Assembly (NCBI GenBank): GCA_949317995.1
Contig: OX439044.1
Span: 12,433,141-12,497,140 of the forward strand
Reading direction: 5' to 3'
Source of the DNA: Acholoe squamosa
Taxonomy: Eukaryota > Annelida > Polychaeta > Phyllodocida > Polynoidae
DNA: 64,000 nt
Part shown: positions 32,994-43,179 of the stretch, piece after piece
How positions within the stretch are numbered: position 1 is the first letter of the stretch
Layout: each line of letters starts with the position of its first letter
The notes under the pieces: model-generated
Told to the model about the DNA's origin: nothing
The model's input: the letters and a program-made list of their open reading frames with translations, nothing else
Databases searched by the model: none
Program-made: the position numbers and the translations under genes

Positions 32994-34787
32994 GTTGTTA
33001 TCTGTCGCCATGATTGGTCATCAATGGTGACTCCTCTTTGAGTGATAACTCACTGCGTCATCTTTCGCCACTGTGTGTTAGTCCCACATGGCATGGCGAT
33101 TTATCACAACAGTCACCAACATGATCTCACTCACTGCGTGAGTATGTGCCACTGCCTGTCAACTCTCACTCAGAATGGCGGCTTATCACAAGCATCGCCA
33201 ACATGGATCTGACTCACTGTGTGATTATGTACCACTCCCGGTCAACTCTCACTCAGAATGGCAGCTTATCACCACCATCGCCAACATGGATCTCACTCAC
33301 TCCGTCAATATGTGCCACTGTCTGTCAACTTTCACTCAGAATGGCGACTTTTCACCTGCATTGCCACATGGCTCTCACTCACTGCATGAGTTTGTGTCAC
33401 TCCTAGTTAATCTTCTCACAAAATGGTGACTTATCACCACCGTCACTGACATAGGTGTCACTCCCTGTGTGAGTGTGTACCACTGTCATCAACTCTCACA
33501 CAAAATGGCAACTTATCACCACCATTGCCAGCATTGGTCTCACTCAATGCGTGAATTTGTGTCACTCCAAGTCAATGCTCTCTGAGGATTGCATCATCTG
33601 TCACTCACTCTCACTCAGAATGGCAACTTATCACCACCATTGCCAAAGTTGTTGAGACAGCACCACTGTTCAACATGTAGCCAATCTAGGAAGTGTGGGC
33701 ATGAAGTATAAGTCCCATACATATCAAATGTGCTTTGTTTCACAGTGATTTCCATGTAATACTTCAGAGTTGAATCAAACAAGATCATATAGAGAAAATA
33801 TCAATTGAATTTAGATAGAGGTATCTCTAAAATGAAAGCAACTATCCATAAACACCTTTTCTCTGGTTACAGGAAAAATACATAGGGAAATAACTACATG
33901 AACACCTTGTGTGTGGTTAGAGGGAAGATACATATGGCAATACCTTCTCCGGCAAAACATACATTGATCTGGCAGATGTGAGGCTGCATGATTACAAATG
34001 TCGATGATCATGAGCTTTTCATCTAACAAGATGAGTGATCACCAGCATCGCCATCACTGGTGAGTCTGAGTGATCACCACTCTCGCCATCCCTGGTGAAC
34101 CTGCGCTATGACGTGGTGCACATTTCATCTAGCGAGGTGAGTGATCAACCATCTTGCCATCCCTGGTGAGTGTGAGTCATCACTATCCTCGCCAACCGTG
34201 GTGAACGTGCGCTATGGCATGGTGTGCGTTTCATCTAGCGAGGTGAGTGATCACTTGTGTCGCCATCCCTGGTGAGTGTGGGTGATCAAGATCCTCACCA
34301 TCTGTGGTGAACCTGTGCTATCACGAGGTACGCATTTCATCTAGCGAGGTGAGTGATCACCTGAGTGACCATCCCCCGTGAGTGTGAGTGATCACGATCC
34401 TTGCCATCCGTGGTGAACGTGCATTATGACATGGTGTGCATCTCATCTAGTGAAGTGAGTGATCACTCATGTCGCCATCCCTGGTGAGGATGAGTGATCA
34501 CTCATGTCGCCATCCCTGGTGAGGATGAGTGATCACGATCCTCGCTATCCCTGGTGAACATGCACTATGACGAGGTGCGTGTTTCATCTAGCGAGGTGAG
34601 TGATCACCTGCGTCGCCATCCCTGGTGAGTCTGAGTGATCACGATCCTCGCCATCTGAGGTGAGGCCATATGATCACCACCATTGCTATTCCTGGTGATC
34701 TTGTGCTATAGCGACGTCGTGTTCCATCTAGCGACATGTGTGAGCCACTTCACACAGGTTGACGAAGAATCATGACAATTTGCTGGG
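32983..34787 (+). mobile_element. Non-autonomous DNA transposon, CCCAGCAAATTGT ends (copy E2)
   Basis: It starts CCCAGCAAATTGTTG and ends GACAATTTGCTGGG. AA lies outside both ends once the LINE is removed (possible 2 bp target duplication). Left third: units with 'CTCACTCAGAATGGC' and 'TTATCACCACCATCGCCAAC'. Right half: units with 'CGCCATCCCTGGTGAG', 'GAGTGATCAC' and 'TTCATCTAGCGAGGTGAG'. A unique core at 33650-34030 matches 12480-12870 inverted, almost without change. No transposase. The repeat arrays on both sides of a unique core are shared by copy E1, so they belong to the element. Confidence 0.82.
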
Positions 34788-35772
34788 AAGCTATGTGATA
34801 TGGGCTTGTGCAATTTATGCCATATTCAATGTGATTTCTGTATGATGTGTAAAATTGTGTTAAGTTACCTTACATTATGTCATGCTGTTCTGTGTCCCAT
34901 GCTGGATAATGTTGCAACTTATCATGTTATGTTGTGTGAAGTGTTCTTTGTTTCGATATATATCATATTGGTATGTGGGATGTTGCATGTCATATCATGT
35001 TGCATTATGTCATATCATATTGTGTGATGTGCTTGATATGTTGTTTCTTGTGTAATATTATGGGGTGTGTCATATTATTTATGTATTATTGGTCTTGTTG
35101 TATTTTATCATACCATGTTTGGCATTATGCCATGTTATCTATTTCATTGTTGTGTTATGTATTTTGTTTGTATATGGATTTTAGGTGATCCTTGTAATGT
35201 GTCATGATGTGTTGTGTTTTGTGTCTTCTGATGTGATATGAAATTCATAATGTGCCATTTGTGACATGTCATAAAACTATACATGTAGCGGGTATCTTCA
35301 TATCAGATGAGTTACCATACTGTGTGGCTGACTATACTAAAAGCATTGATTATTTGCCATGAATATGCCTAGAGCTGTCACGTCATGTGGGAGTCTTCTT
35401 GCATCATAATTTGTTGCTTTTTGACATAGTATTGTGTGATATGCAAATTATAAGATGTTTTACATTGATGTGCAGGAGATTTTTATGAAATCGGCTTAAA
35501 ACAGATATCTTGATAATTCTGCCACAGTTTCCTATATAAAGTTATTGATACCTGTTATGTGTATTGAAGCTATGGGCCCAGGTAGATGTTAACATCTAAT
35601 TAAGGCTCCTCTTAAGGTGTTCACCTCTGAAACAGGGTTGTGGGTTCGAATCTCTGCCCTACCACCCTGCATCATACCGATCCCCTGGGAGTTTATCAAG
35701 CCTGTTTGGTCAACATAATGCATGAATGTAGCCCCCATGGATTGCTCACCAAGGCTACATTCATGCATTATG

Positions 35773-35774
<2 letters not shown>
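34788..35774. other. Degenerate TG/AT-rich stretch and tRNA-like repeat piece
   Basis: 34800-35280 is a degenerate array of 'TATCATGTTATGTTGTGT'-like words, not coding. At about 35600-35663 the order 'GGCTCCTCTTAAGGTGTTCA' ... 'GTGGGTTCGAATCTC' resembles a decayed tRNA-derived SINE head with a B-box. It is followed by a strong hairpin, 'ATGCATGAATGTAG' facing 'CTACATTCATGCAT' at 35719-35770, whose relatives occur elsewhere in the window. Confidence 0.45.

Positions 35775-35824
<50 letters not shown>
35775..35824. repeat. (TA)n microsatellite
   Basis: About 50 bp of TA dinucleotides following the hairpin repeat. Confidence 0.95.
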
Positions 35825-35825
<1 letters not shown>

Positions 35826-36447
35826 CTATCATAGCTTTAAAGGACAGCCAAAGTGACGACTTGAGGTCATCAGTGACAACCTAAAGCCGTTAACATGAGC
35901 AGCCAGCATGGTCAAAACCCATGGCAACCTACCTCCTCAACTAGGTCAATTTGGTCCTCAGTCTGACGACTTTGGATTGTCACCTGTGACTACCCCCTGA
36001 TGACCTAAAGTAGTTGTCCTAGGTTTTGTCAACCTAAGGACTTAAAGTTGTCACTACTGACAAGTTTCAGACCCCGAAGTTTTTGAATGTAGGTACTATG
36101 CATTTATGCATTAGCAGCCCTTTAATGGTAAAAAAGAGGGATCATTTGACAAGAACAAGAAGCAACATTATTCATGCCGTATGAAGCAAAGTTGAGCATG
36201 ATAGGCTCATCATTTTGATTACTCTGTGATAACATCCTCATTATTCTGATGAGGCAGAACTACTCATCCAGTGTAATAGAAGTGATGATCCTAGGCTCAT
36301 CACTTTAAGTAGTCTGTGATGATGTCCTCATCATAAAACTAATCACCCGATGTGATTAAAGTGATGATCTTAGGCTCATCACTTTGATTAGTCTGTGATG
36401 AGTCCTCATCATTTTGATTAGGCCAAACTACTGCAGTGGTGCACCAT
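35825..36447. repeat. Dispersed repeat with GATGAG/CTCATC motifs
   Basis: 35840-36060 carries 'GACAACCTAAAG' and 'GACGACTT' words in both senses. 36180-36440 has at least five units of 'CTCATCA(T/C)TTTGATTA(G/C)' with 'GTGATGA'. The same motifs occur at 22740-22870. It looks like an old, internally repetitive transposon. No coding. Confidence 0.5.
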
Positions 36448-37447
36448 CAAAACGATGAGGCAAAACTCATCACTACTGATTAGTTTTTGATAAGTTCCCA
36501 TTTTCAGTGTGACCTCTCTCAGCTTTGTTGCAGTTTACACAAGCAGCTGATAATGTGTTGTAAATATTGGGTAAAGTTGCGTTGAGTGACTATGTACATT
36601 GTAATTTTCTGCAATAAAGATTTTGTACCCCCAAAAATAATATGTACAACAAAACACAAAAATACGATGAACATTCTTATATCAGAATTCAACAGAAAAT
36701 AACCTTTAGACAAGACACTATTTTGACATTCATTTAAAGTAAACTCTTTCTAATGTAAAGAGCTTTTAAAGTTTGATGGGGAGAGTACATGCAAACAATT
36801 GAGTACCAATGAATCAGTTGTGAATGGTTTATTGTGTTTAACAGGTAGAGCCACCATTGCCAGCATTGGTCTCACTCAATGCGTGAATTTGTGTCACTCC
36901 AAGTCAATGCTCTCTGAGGATTGCATCATCTGTCACTCACTCTCACTCAGAATGGCAACTTATCACCACCATTGCCAAAGTTGTTGAGACAGCACCACTG
37001 TTCAACATGTAGCCAATCTAGGAAGTGTGGGCATGAAGTATAAGTATAAACGATGAGGCAAAACTCATCACTACTGATTAGTTTTTGATAAGTTCCCATT
37101 TTCAGTGTGACCTCTCTCAGCTTTGTTGCAGTTTACACAAGCAGCTGATAATGTGTTGTAAATATTGGGTAAAGTTGCGTTGAGTGACTATGTACATTGT
37201 AATTTTCTGCAATAAAGATTTTGTACCCCCAAAAATAATATGTACAACAAAACACAAAAATACGATGAACATTCTTATATCAGAATTCAACAGAAAATAA
37301 CCTTTAGACAAGACACTATTTTGACATTCATTTAAAGTAAACTCTTTCTAATGTAAAGAGCTTTTAAAGTTTGATGGGGAGAGTACATGCAAACAATTGA
37401 GTACCAATGAATCAGTTGTGAATGGTTTATTGTGTTTAACAGGTAGA
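36448..37447. repeat. Direct duplication of about 400 bp enclosing a transposon fragment
   Basis: 36450-36848 ('AACGATGAGGCAAAACTC' to 'TTTAACAGGTAGAG') recurs, as far as I can read without a difference, at 37048-37446, an offset of 598 bp. Between the copies, 36849-37043 matches the core of transposon E2 (33515-33706) including the words 'ATTGCCAGCATTGGTCTCAC'. It is either a recent duplication, with the E2 fragment at the junction, or a misassembly. Confidence 0.8.
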
Positions 37448-37595
37448 GCTGTTTGCAGGGCATTTCTCAAGATGGTGCGACTATCTAGCTTCAAACTGAC
37501 TGAAGACTTCCAATTACACTGTGCATAGTCCTATAATTTGGAGAAATGTCTTCCAGATTATGTCCTTGGAATAAGATTATTGAAATCTGAATGCA

Positions 37596-38060
37596 TTAAA
37601 GGTAGTAGACACGATCTACTCGAATGGGACCTGGTGGGAAAATGAAACTTTCAAATTTGACAATATTTGCTCATATTCCTATGATATAGCCCTTTTTTTT
37701 TTTATTAACATTTTAGGGGTGATACTTTGGCCTTCTACCCATTCTTATCACTGGATTTCACATTTCCCATACTCATAGACTCCTATACTAAAATAGTTAG
37801 TAATATTTTTAGTTTGGTTGACAAATTGTTGGGAGATTTTTTTCTATGAATTAAATGTAGGAAAATACAAATTCTCACGGGCGGCCATAGTTAAGACTAT
37901 CAAACTTCGATGCCCTCCAGTGAAAAAACATCCACCGTGACCTATGTTTTTTATGCTTTCACTCTCTTACCTAAGCATCAAACTAACATCCCTGAAGGTT
38001 ACAAACAGAAATCATTGGTCAATTTTGAACCAGCTGGATTGTGTCTAGTACTAGTGGAAA
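37596..38060. mobile_element. TTAA-flanked MITE, copy A (right end lost)
   Basis: It begins TTAAAGGTAGTAGACACGAT and contains 'ACCTGGTGG', 'TTTGACAATATTTGCTCATA' and 'GGTCAATTTTGAAC(C/G)AGCTGG' as in copy B. The right end is degraded at about 38060. Confidence 0.6.
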
Positions 38061-38251
38061 ATAAAATGTTATCATCCCTGGGTAATCATAGAAAAGTTTC
38101 CATGGTACTGTATCCACTTGGCATAAAACATTGGTTTTCTTTTCAAAGCTTTTTAACATCCTTCAAGAGTTAATAGAATTTAAAAAAAATGATACCGTGC
38201 CTATATCCGTTGAAGTATACATGGCCTAAGACTTGAAAACAGTTATTATTC

Positions 38252-38562
38252 TTAAAGGGAGTAGACACGATCTAATCAAACAGCACCTGGTGGCAGAAAA
38301 ATGAAAGTGCCAAGTTTAACAATAGTTGCTCATATTCCTGATTTATATGACACAACCCTTCAGGTGGGATACATTGGCATTCTACTCATTCTTATCCCTG
38401 GATTTCACATTTCCTGTACCCATAGACTCCAATACTAAAGGAATTAGAAATATTTTTCGTTTATTTTATGTTACCTAAGCATCAAACTGACATCCCTCAA
38501 AGTTACTAAGAGAAATTGTTGGTCAATTTTGAACGAGCTGGATTGTATCTACTCCCTTTAAT
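38252..38562. mobile_element. TTAA-flanked MITE, copy B
   Basis: It starts TTAAAGGGAGTAGACACGAT and ends ATCTACTCCCTTTAA, so the ends are inverted and each includes TTAA, the target of piggyBac- and Kolobok-type transposases. Length about 311 bp, non-coding. A third relative lies inverted at about 57620-57983. Confidence 0.75.
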
Positions 38563-38747
38563 TTCATAAGTGGCTATATATCACTATAGAAACGACTGGT
38601 GAGCTTGTTGTTCGTAGACCAGGTAGATATCATTAATCCCCTTGCATTGATATATTTTTATCAATTTTCAGCCTTTTCCTGTGTATAAAGGCACATACTA
38701 CACACAATGCCTCTTCACATTCATAATCGTCTACACACCTGATACTC

Positions 38748-39124
38748 CAGGAGGGCGTTGCTCCTATAGTAAAAGGAAGAGCTGGCTAAAAATGCCCTCG
38801 TTTCCAGTCCTTTCTTTTCATGTAGCTATAACTTGTCCCTTTTGTTGCTCACAAGTTGTCATTCAAGTATGGTGCTAAAATAAGCCGCCTTTGAGTAGGT
38901 ACCTAGTTGGGAGAAGTCAGTCAGTATAATATACCATATATGTGAGTTGAGTATGTGACATGAGTAGGTACCTGATAGTGCAGCTCTCTCTATTCTAAAC
39001 AAGGCAGGTGACTTCTGAGACTGATGTGGTGAGTGCAAGTACTTTGGTGAAGCAGTGCACGACTTATTTAGAAAAGAGGGCACATACTCACAGCTCTTAT
39101 TACAATAGGAGCAACACCCTCCTG
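38748..39124 (+). mobile_element. MITE, family CAGGAG(G/C)GTGTTGCTCC, copy 3
   Basis: The ends are CAGGAGGGCGTTGCTCCTAT and ATAGGAGCAACACCCTCCTG. The interior is collinear with 14345-14679, including 'GGTACCTAGTTGGGAG' and 'AGAAAAGAGGGCACATACTC'. Intergenic. Confidence 0.8.
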
Positions 39125-39135
39125 TGGTACATTGA

Positions 39136-39340
39136 TACACTGTAAAAAAAATGTCAAAATAGCGGTGAAATCCTTGTCCCAAAGTTGCCAGAGATCCATT
39201 GTTATTTTCACAGAGATACCCTGTACATAATTTGTGTCCCACTGTACTGCCACCTGGGGCTTCTTATAAAAACTACACTGGTTCACTGCAGTACAGTCGT
39301 GGTGGTTAATTGTTCAGTTTTACAGGGATACCTGGAGGGT
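39136..39340. mobile_element. MITE, family TACACTGTAAAAA, truncated copy
   Basis: Starts TACACTGTAAAAAAA and shares 'GTTGCCAGAGATCCA' and 'TTATTTTCA(C/T)AGAGAT' with the copies at 22496 and 50242. The right end is not found. Confidence 0.55.
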
Positions 39341-40906
39341 CTTGCCAAAAAGGAAACGAGAACCAAGAACGAAGACGTGCACGTTTTTGTCTTGCTAAAT
39401 AGTTGTTTGGATAATCGTTTAGAGAAAACGTGCACGTTTCTTTTTACTTCTCAAAAAGAGTTTTCCATACATTTTGCTGTAACTCTGTTGTCAATACTAT
39501 GAAAACGAATTAGGCCATTCACATTTTCCCCCTAGCACTCTCTGAAATCTTTTACAGAGGTTCATCCTCGTCATCTTTTGGAAAGACCCTCCTGGGAGAG
39601 TTAACAATTATTATTTTGAACAGTGTAGTTCACACAGTGAAGACTTTAAGTCCCGTTCAATTCAAAATATTTTTCAACGACCTAGAGAGACTGGAAGGAA
39701 GTGGATCATATGACGTCATTTAAATAGCCATGACTTTTTGAAGGATCGCATGAAAGCTATACATACCATCTGATTCGCCAGAATCTTCCCAAAATGACAG
39801 TTCATCAGTTCATTACTCATTGGGTCCTGGATGTCACCTCTTGAAATGTGTCCAAGGCCGAACAGAATACCTTGAATGGATTCTCATGTACCTTTGTCTA
39901 TATTCATATCCATACATCCCATCATCATAAATACCATCATTTCATGTTTCGTACTTCTAGTATTGCTTTGGCTTAGTACAGCTCCTTGTGCACCTGAGTG
40001 CTGTTGTAAGGTTGTAAGATGAACGTTAACCCTTTGGGGCCGTTGATGCAAGAATGCATCATGCCAAGTGGTTGTCATGATGCACCAATGAAGTACTGGC
40101 GAGTCTGCTTGCTAGCACTTCAGTGGAGCATCATGGCCACCCTCTGGGAGTTTGTGTATCAACCTCGCAGGGTGGGCATGATGCATTAATGCAGCCCTGG
40201 CGAGATTCTCACCAGGGCTGCATTCATGTATCATGAAGACCAATATGCATGATACATTAACGCACACCATTTTTATGCCATCCTTCAGCATTTATACATT
40301 TTGTATATTAATAGAGCAATCATTGCTCAAATAGATGCATAAACGAATTTATAGATAAATGAATTTTGTAAATGAAGAAATACATAAAAAACATGTCATT
40401 CAAGTCATATGATGCACATTGTGAGAAGGGCTGCTGATACCAGACAATACAAAAACTCTCAGGGCACCAGCTTTTGCCAGCAAAATCATTGCCGGCCCGT
40501 GAAAATCAGACTGCATGACTGAATTTCTTACTTTAATCCTGGGACATTGGGCTACATTTTGATTCTTATGGCTTGCAGTTCAGACCATTATCAATTATTT
40601 ACAGCCTAAAATAAAAGGCATTACTGTTTGTCAAAATTCAAAGAGTTGAATGTGTAAAACAATGAGTTAATTCTTGTTGTCCTTCCTGACAATAATGAGC
40701 TTGACATGTTTAGTCCTTCCAAGATCAATTCGGGGCTGCAGAATCATAAAACGTGTGGGACTGAATGACCTCCGAGGGCAAAAGTTTTCGTATAGACCGT
40801 GGTACAGAAATGATACTATGTTTATGATAATGTCAATTAACTTTGTAGCAGACTTATACATAATCATGCATTATTACTTCAGCGCAGTCGCACATGTAGC
40901 AAATCT
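39341..40906. other. Intergenic stretch, 3' side of the cysteine-rich gene
   Basis: Two copies of the perfect palindrome ACGTGCACGT occur at about 39374 and 39428. A strong hairpin at 40177-40240 ('ATGCATTAATGCAGCCCTGG' facing 'CCAGGGCTGCATTCATG') is a member of a dispersed hairpin repeat. A minus-strand ATTAAA at about 40535 could be the polyadenylation signal of the gene ending at 40907. No other coding signal. Confidence 0.4.
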
Positions 40907-41195
40907 TCAGCATACAAACATATCATTATTCATTAACTTGTGCTCAGATGTTTGCCTGAATAACACTAGAAATAACCCGATACATAATACAACAAAATAA
41001 GACGAACAATGTTCACATCGCGTCCCTGTGCTCATCACTGAGTCTGGGCACGAGTCAGTGGAAGTCTTCTCACAAGGAGGTAAAAAGTCAAAGGAATACT
41101 GCATCCTTATAAGTGGTTCTATGGTGAGGCTGGCATTCAGGCCACAGTCCCGTCGCATGAATGACGAGAAACACTCTATCAACTTGTTTCTTTTT
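40907..41195 (-). CDS. Cysteine-rich gene, last exon
   Basis: The acceptor is 'TTTTCTCCTTGCAG' (minus strand). The first base completes a Gln codon begun in the exon at 47249. It encodes 'KRNKLIECFSSFMRRDCG', an 'NAS' sequon, 'PPCEKTSTDSC', 'RCEHC' and the membrane segment, then stops with TGA at 40909-40907. 95 residues. Confidence 0.8.
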
Positions 41196-43118
41196 CTGCA
41201 AGGAGAAAACAAGATGGCAGATAAGACTTGACAAAATTGCAAAAAAAAACAAAACATGGTCAATCCCACTGAACAAGATCTCAAGAATTACTCAGGAATT
41301 CCTTGAGTCCTGAATTGTGAATACAACAAGAATAGAGAACATGATCTTCCCTGCAAATTTGGACATGCCATAACATCTTATACTCGAGAAAGTTCTCTAG
41401 TCTAAATATCGAGAATGGCTCGGAAATTTCTGAAGTCCCAACTCATGAATACAACAAGAATTGAGAACGTGATTATCCCAGGAAATTTTTCAAAGGCATG
41501 ATTTTTTGTCCTTATTTCGTTAAGAAATCATTTTTTAAAAAAAAATCATTTTTGGCAAAATATCATGCATGATTTTTTTATCGGCTATATTGGAAGACCC
41601 ACTTTAGGAAGATCAGTCAATTGAATATCCTGGATCATTTTTTACATTTTTTAGAAGTTTAATTTTTGACCCCCTCCACCAATATACCCTCCCCATCTGA
41701 CTAAAATGACCTTTTCTGTAAGTGTGTACCACAGGTTGTTTGCCTGCACCCCTCCACCTAGGCAGTCTTAATTTAGCTGACTCTGCCAGCCCTGACCAAC
41801 ATAGAATATCATCTTGTGGCATGGCCGGGTGTTGAACTATGGATCTTTTGCATGCCAAGTGGATGCGCTAGTGCTGCAACACAGCTGCCGGTGGTTGGGG
41901 AGTGAGAGCTAGGCATATAAGTGCCTCGTGAAAGATCCCATGTATCTCATGGGCTATAAGTCCCAGGTACGATCCTCAGGTGACGTCCCGTATATGGGAT
42001 GGCTCGGGTGGAGTCCCGTATATCCTATTGTAAAGGTCGGCGGAAAATGTCCTGGAGAAACCGGGAGTCAAACCCAGGACCCTCCAACCTGCAGGCGGAA
42101 GCTCTACTGCTGAGCTACTTCCCCGTCTGACATTCTCTGTCTTCCAACTTCATCTGGATCGGTATGAAACACAAGGGGGGCAGCTTATACTGGCTGACCA
42201 GCCCCTGAAGGCTGGTACAACCAGAACAGGGCAGATGGCCTACTGCCATGGACTTACAGCCAGAGCTAGCCCCTACACTTCTCCCAACCAGCTTCAACCA
42301 TGGCCAACCAGCACCAAGTATTCCTCCCAACCAGATCGGTTGGGCTTTATCAAGCAGTGTGAGGCACTCCTGACCTCCGAGTTGACCTACCAGTACACAG
42401 TACTGCCAGGGTCGAAGCGTATCTGTATTATACCGTTCCAGGCACCTACACCTGGATTGGTATGACACACATGTAGGGGGGAGCTACCACCGGATGCCAG
42501 CCCCTGGGGGCTGGGATCTCCAGAAACGGGGCTGCTGGCCTTACGGCAGAGCCGGCCCTACACTCCCCCCTACAATATTCAATCTAGGGTTCAGTACCCT
42601 ATAGTTACCAGATACCCGGGACTAGTACTGAGTCGCATCCAGTCTACAAGTCTCCTGTTCCCAGGACTTACTGGAGGCGCCACCTGTTTCCAAGTCCCCC
42701 AGTACTAGCAAATTGAATCATCATTCGTGTCACACCAGCCCAGGTACCGAGTTCTCGTAGCCCCCCCTTGCAGGCCAGGACCAACTCGGTTTCTCCACCA
42801 GTGTAGAGGTCGGCGGAAAATGTCCTGGAGAAACCGGGAGTCGAACCCAGGACCCTCCAACCTGCAGGCGGAAGCTCTACCGCTGAGCTACTTCCCCGTC
42901 TGACATTCTCTGTCTTCCAACTACATCTGGATCGGTATGATACATAAGGGGGGCAGCTTATACCGGCTGACCAGCCCCTGAGGGCTGGTACAACCGGAAC
43001 GGGGCAGATGGCCTACCGCCATGGACTTACAGCCAGAGCTAGCCCCTACACTATTGTCCTGTACATGCTACTCGGGTGTATAAGAGTCACTATATGCCCA
43101 AGGAACTTGTTTCCATCT

Positions 43119-43179
<61 letters not shown>

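Noticed and set aside
32577..33011. Overlapping frames of about 70-113 codons upstream of LINE ORF1
   Set aside because: They fall in the LINE 5' UTR on either strand and have no motif or coding bias.
42054..42124. Functional tRNA-Cys gene
   Set aside because: It lies inside a 246 bp repeat present twice, has a weak anticodon stem and several G-U pairs in the acceptor, and has no Pol III terminator directly after it.
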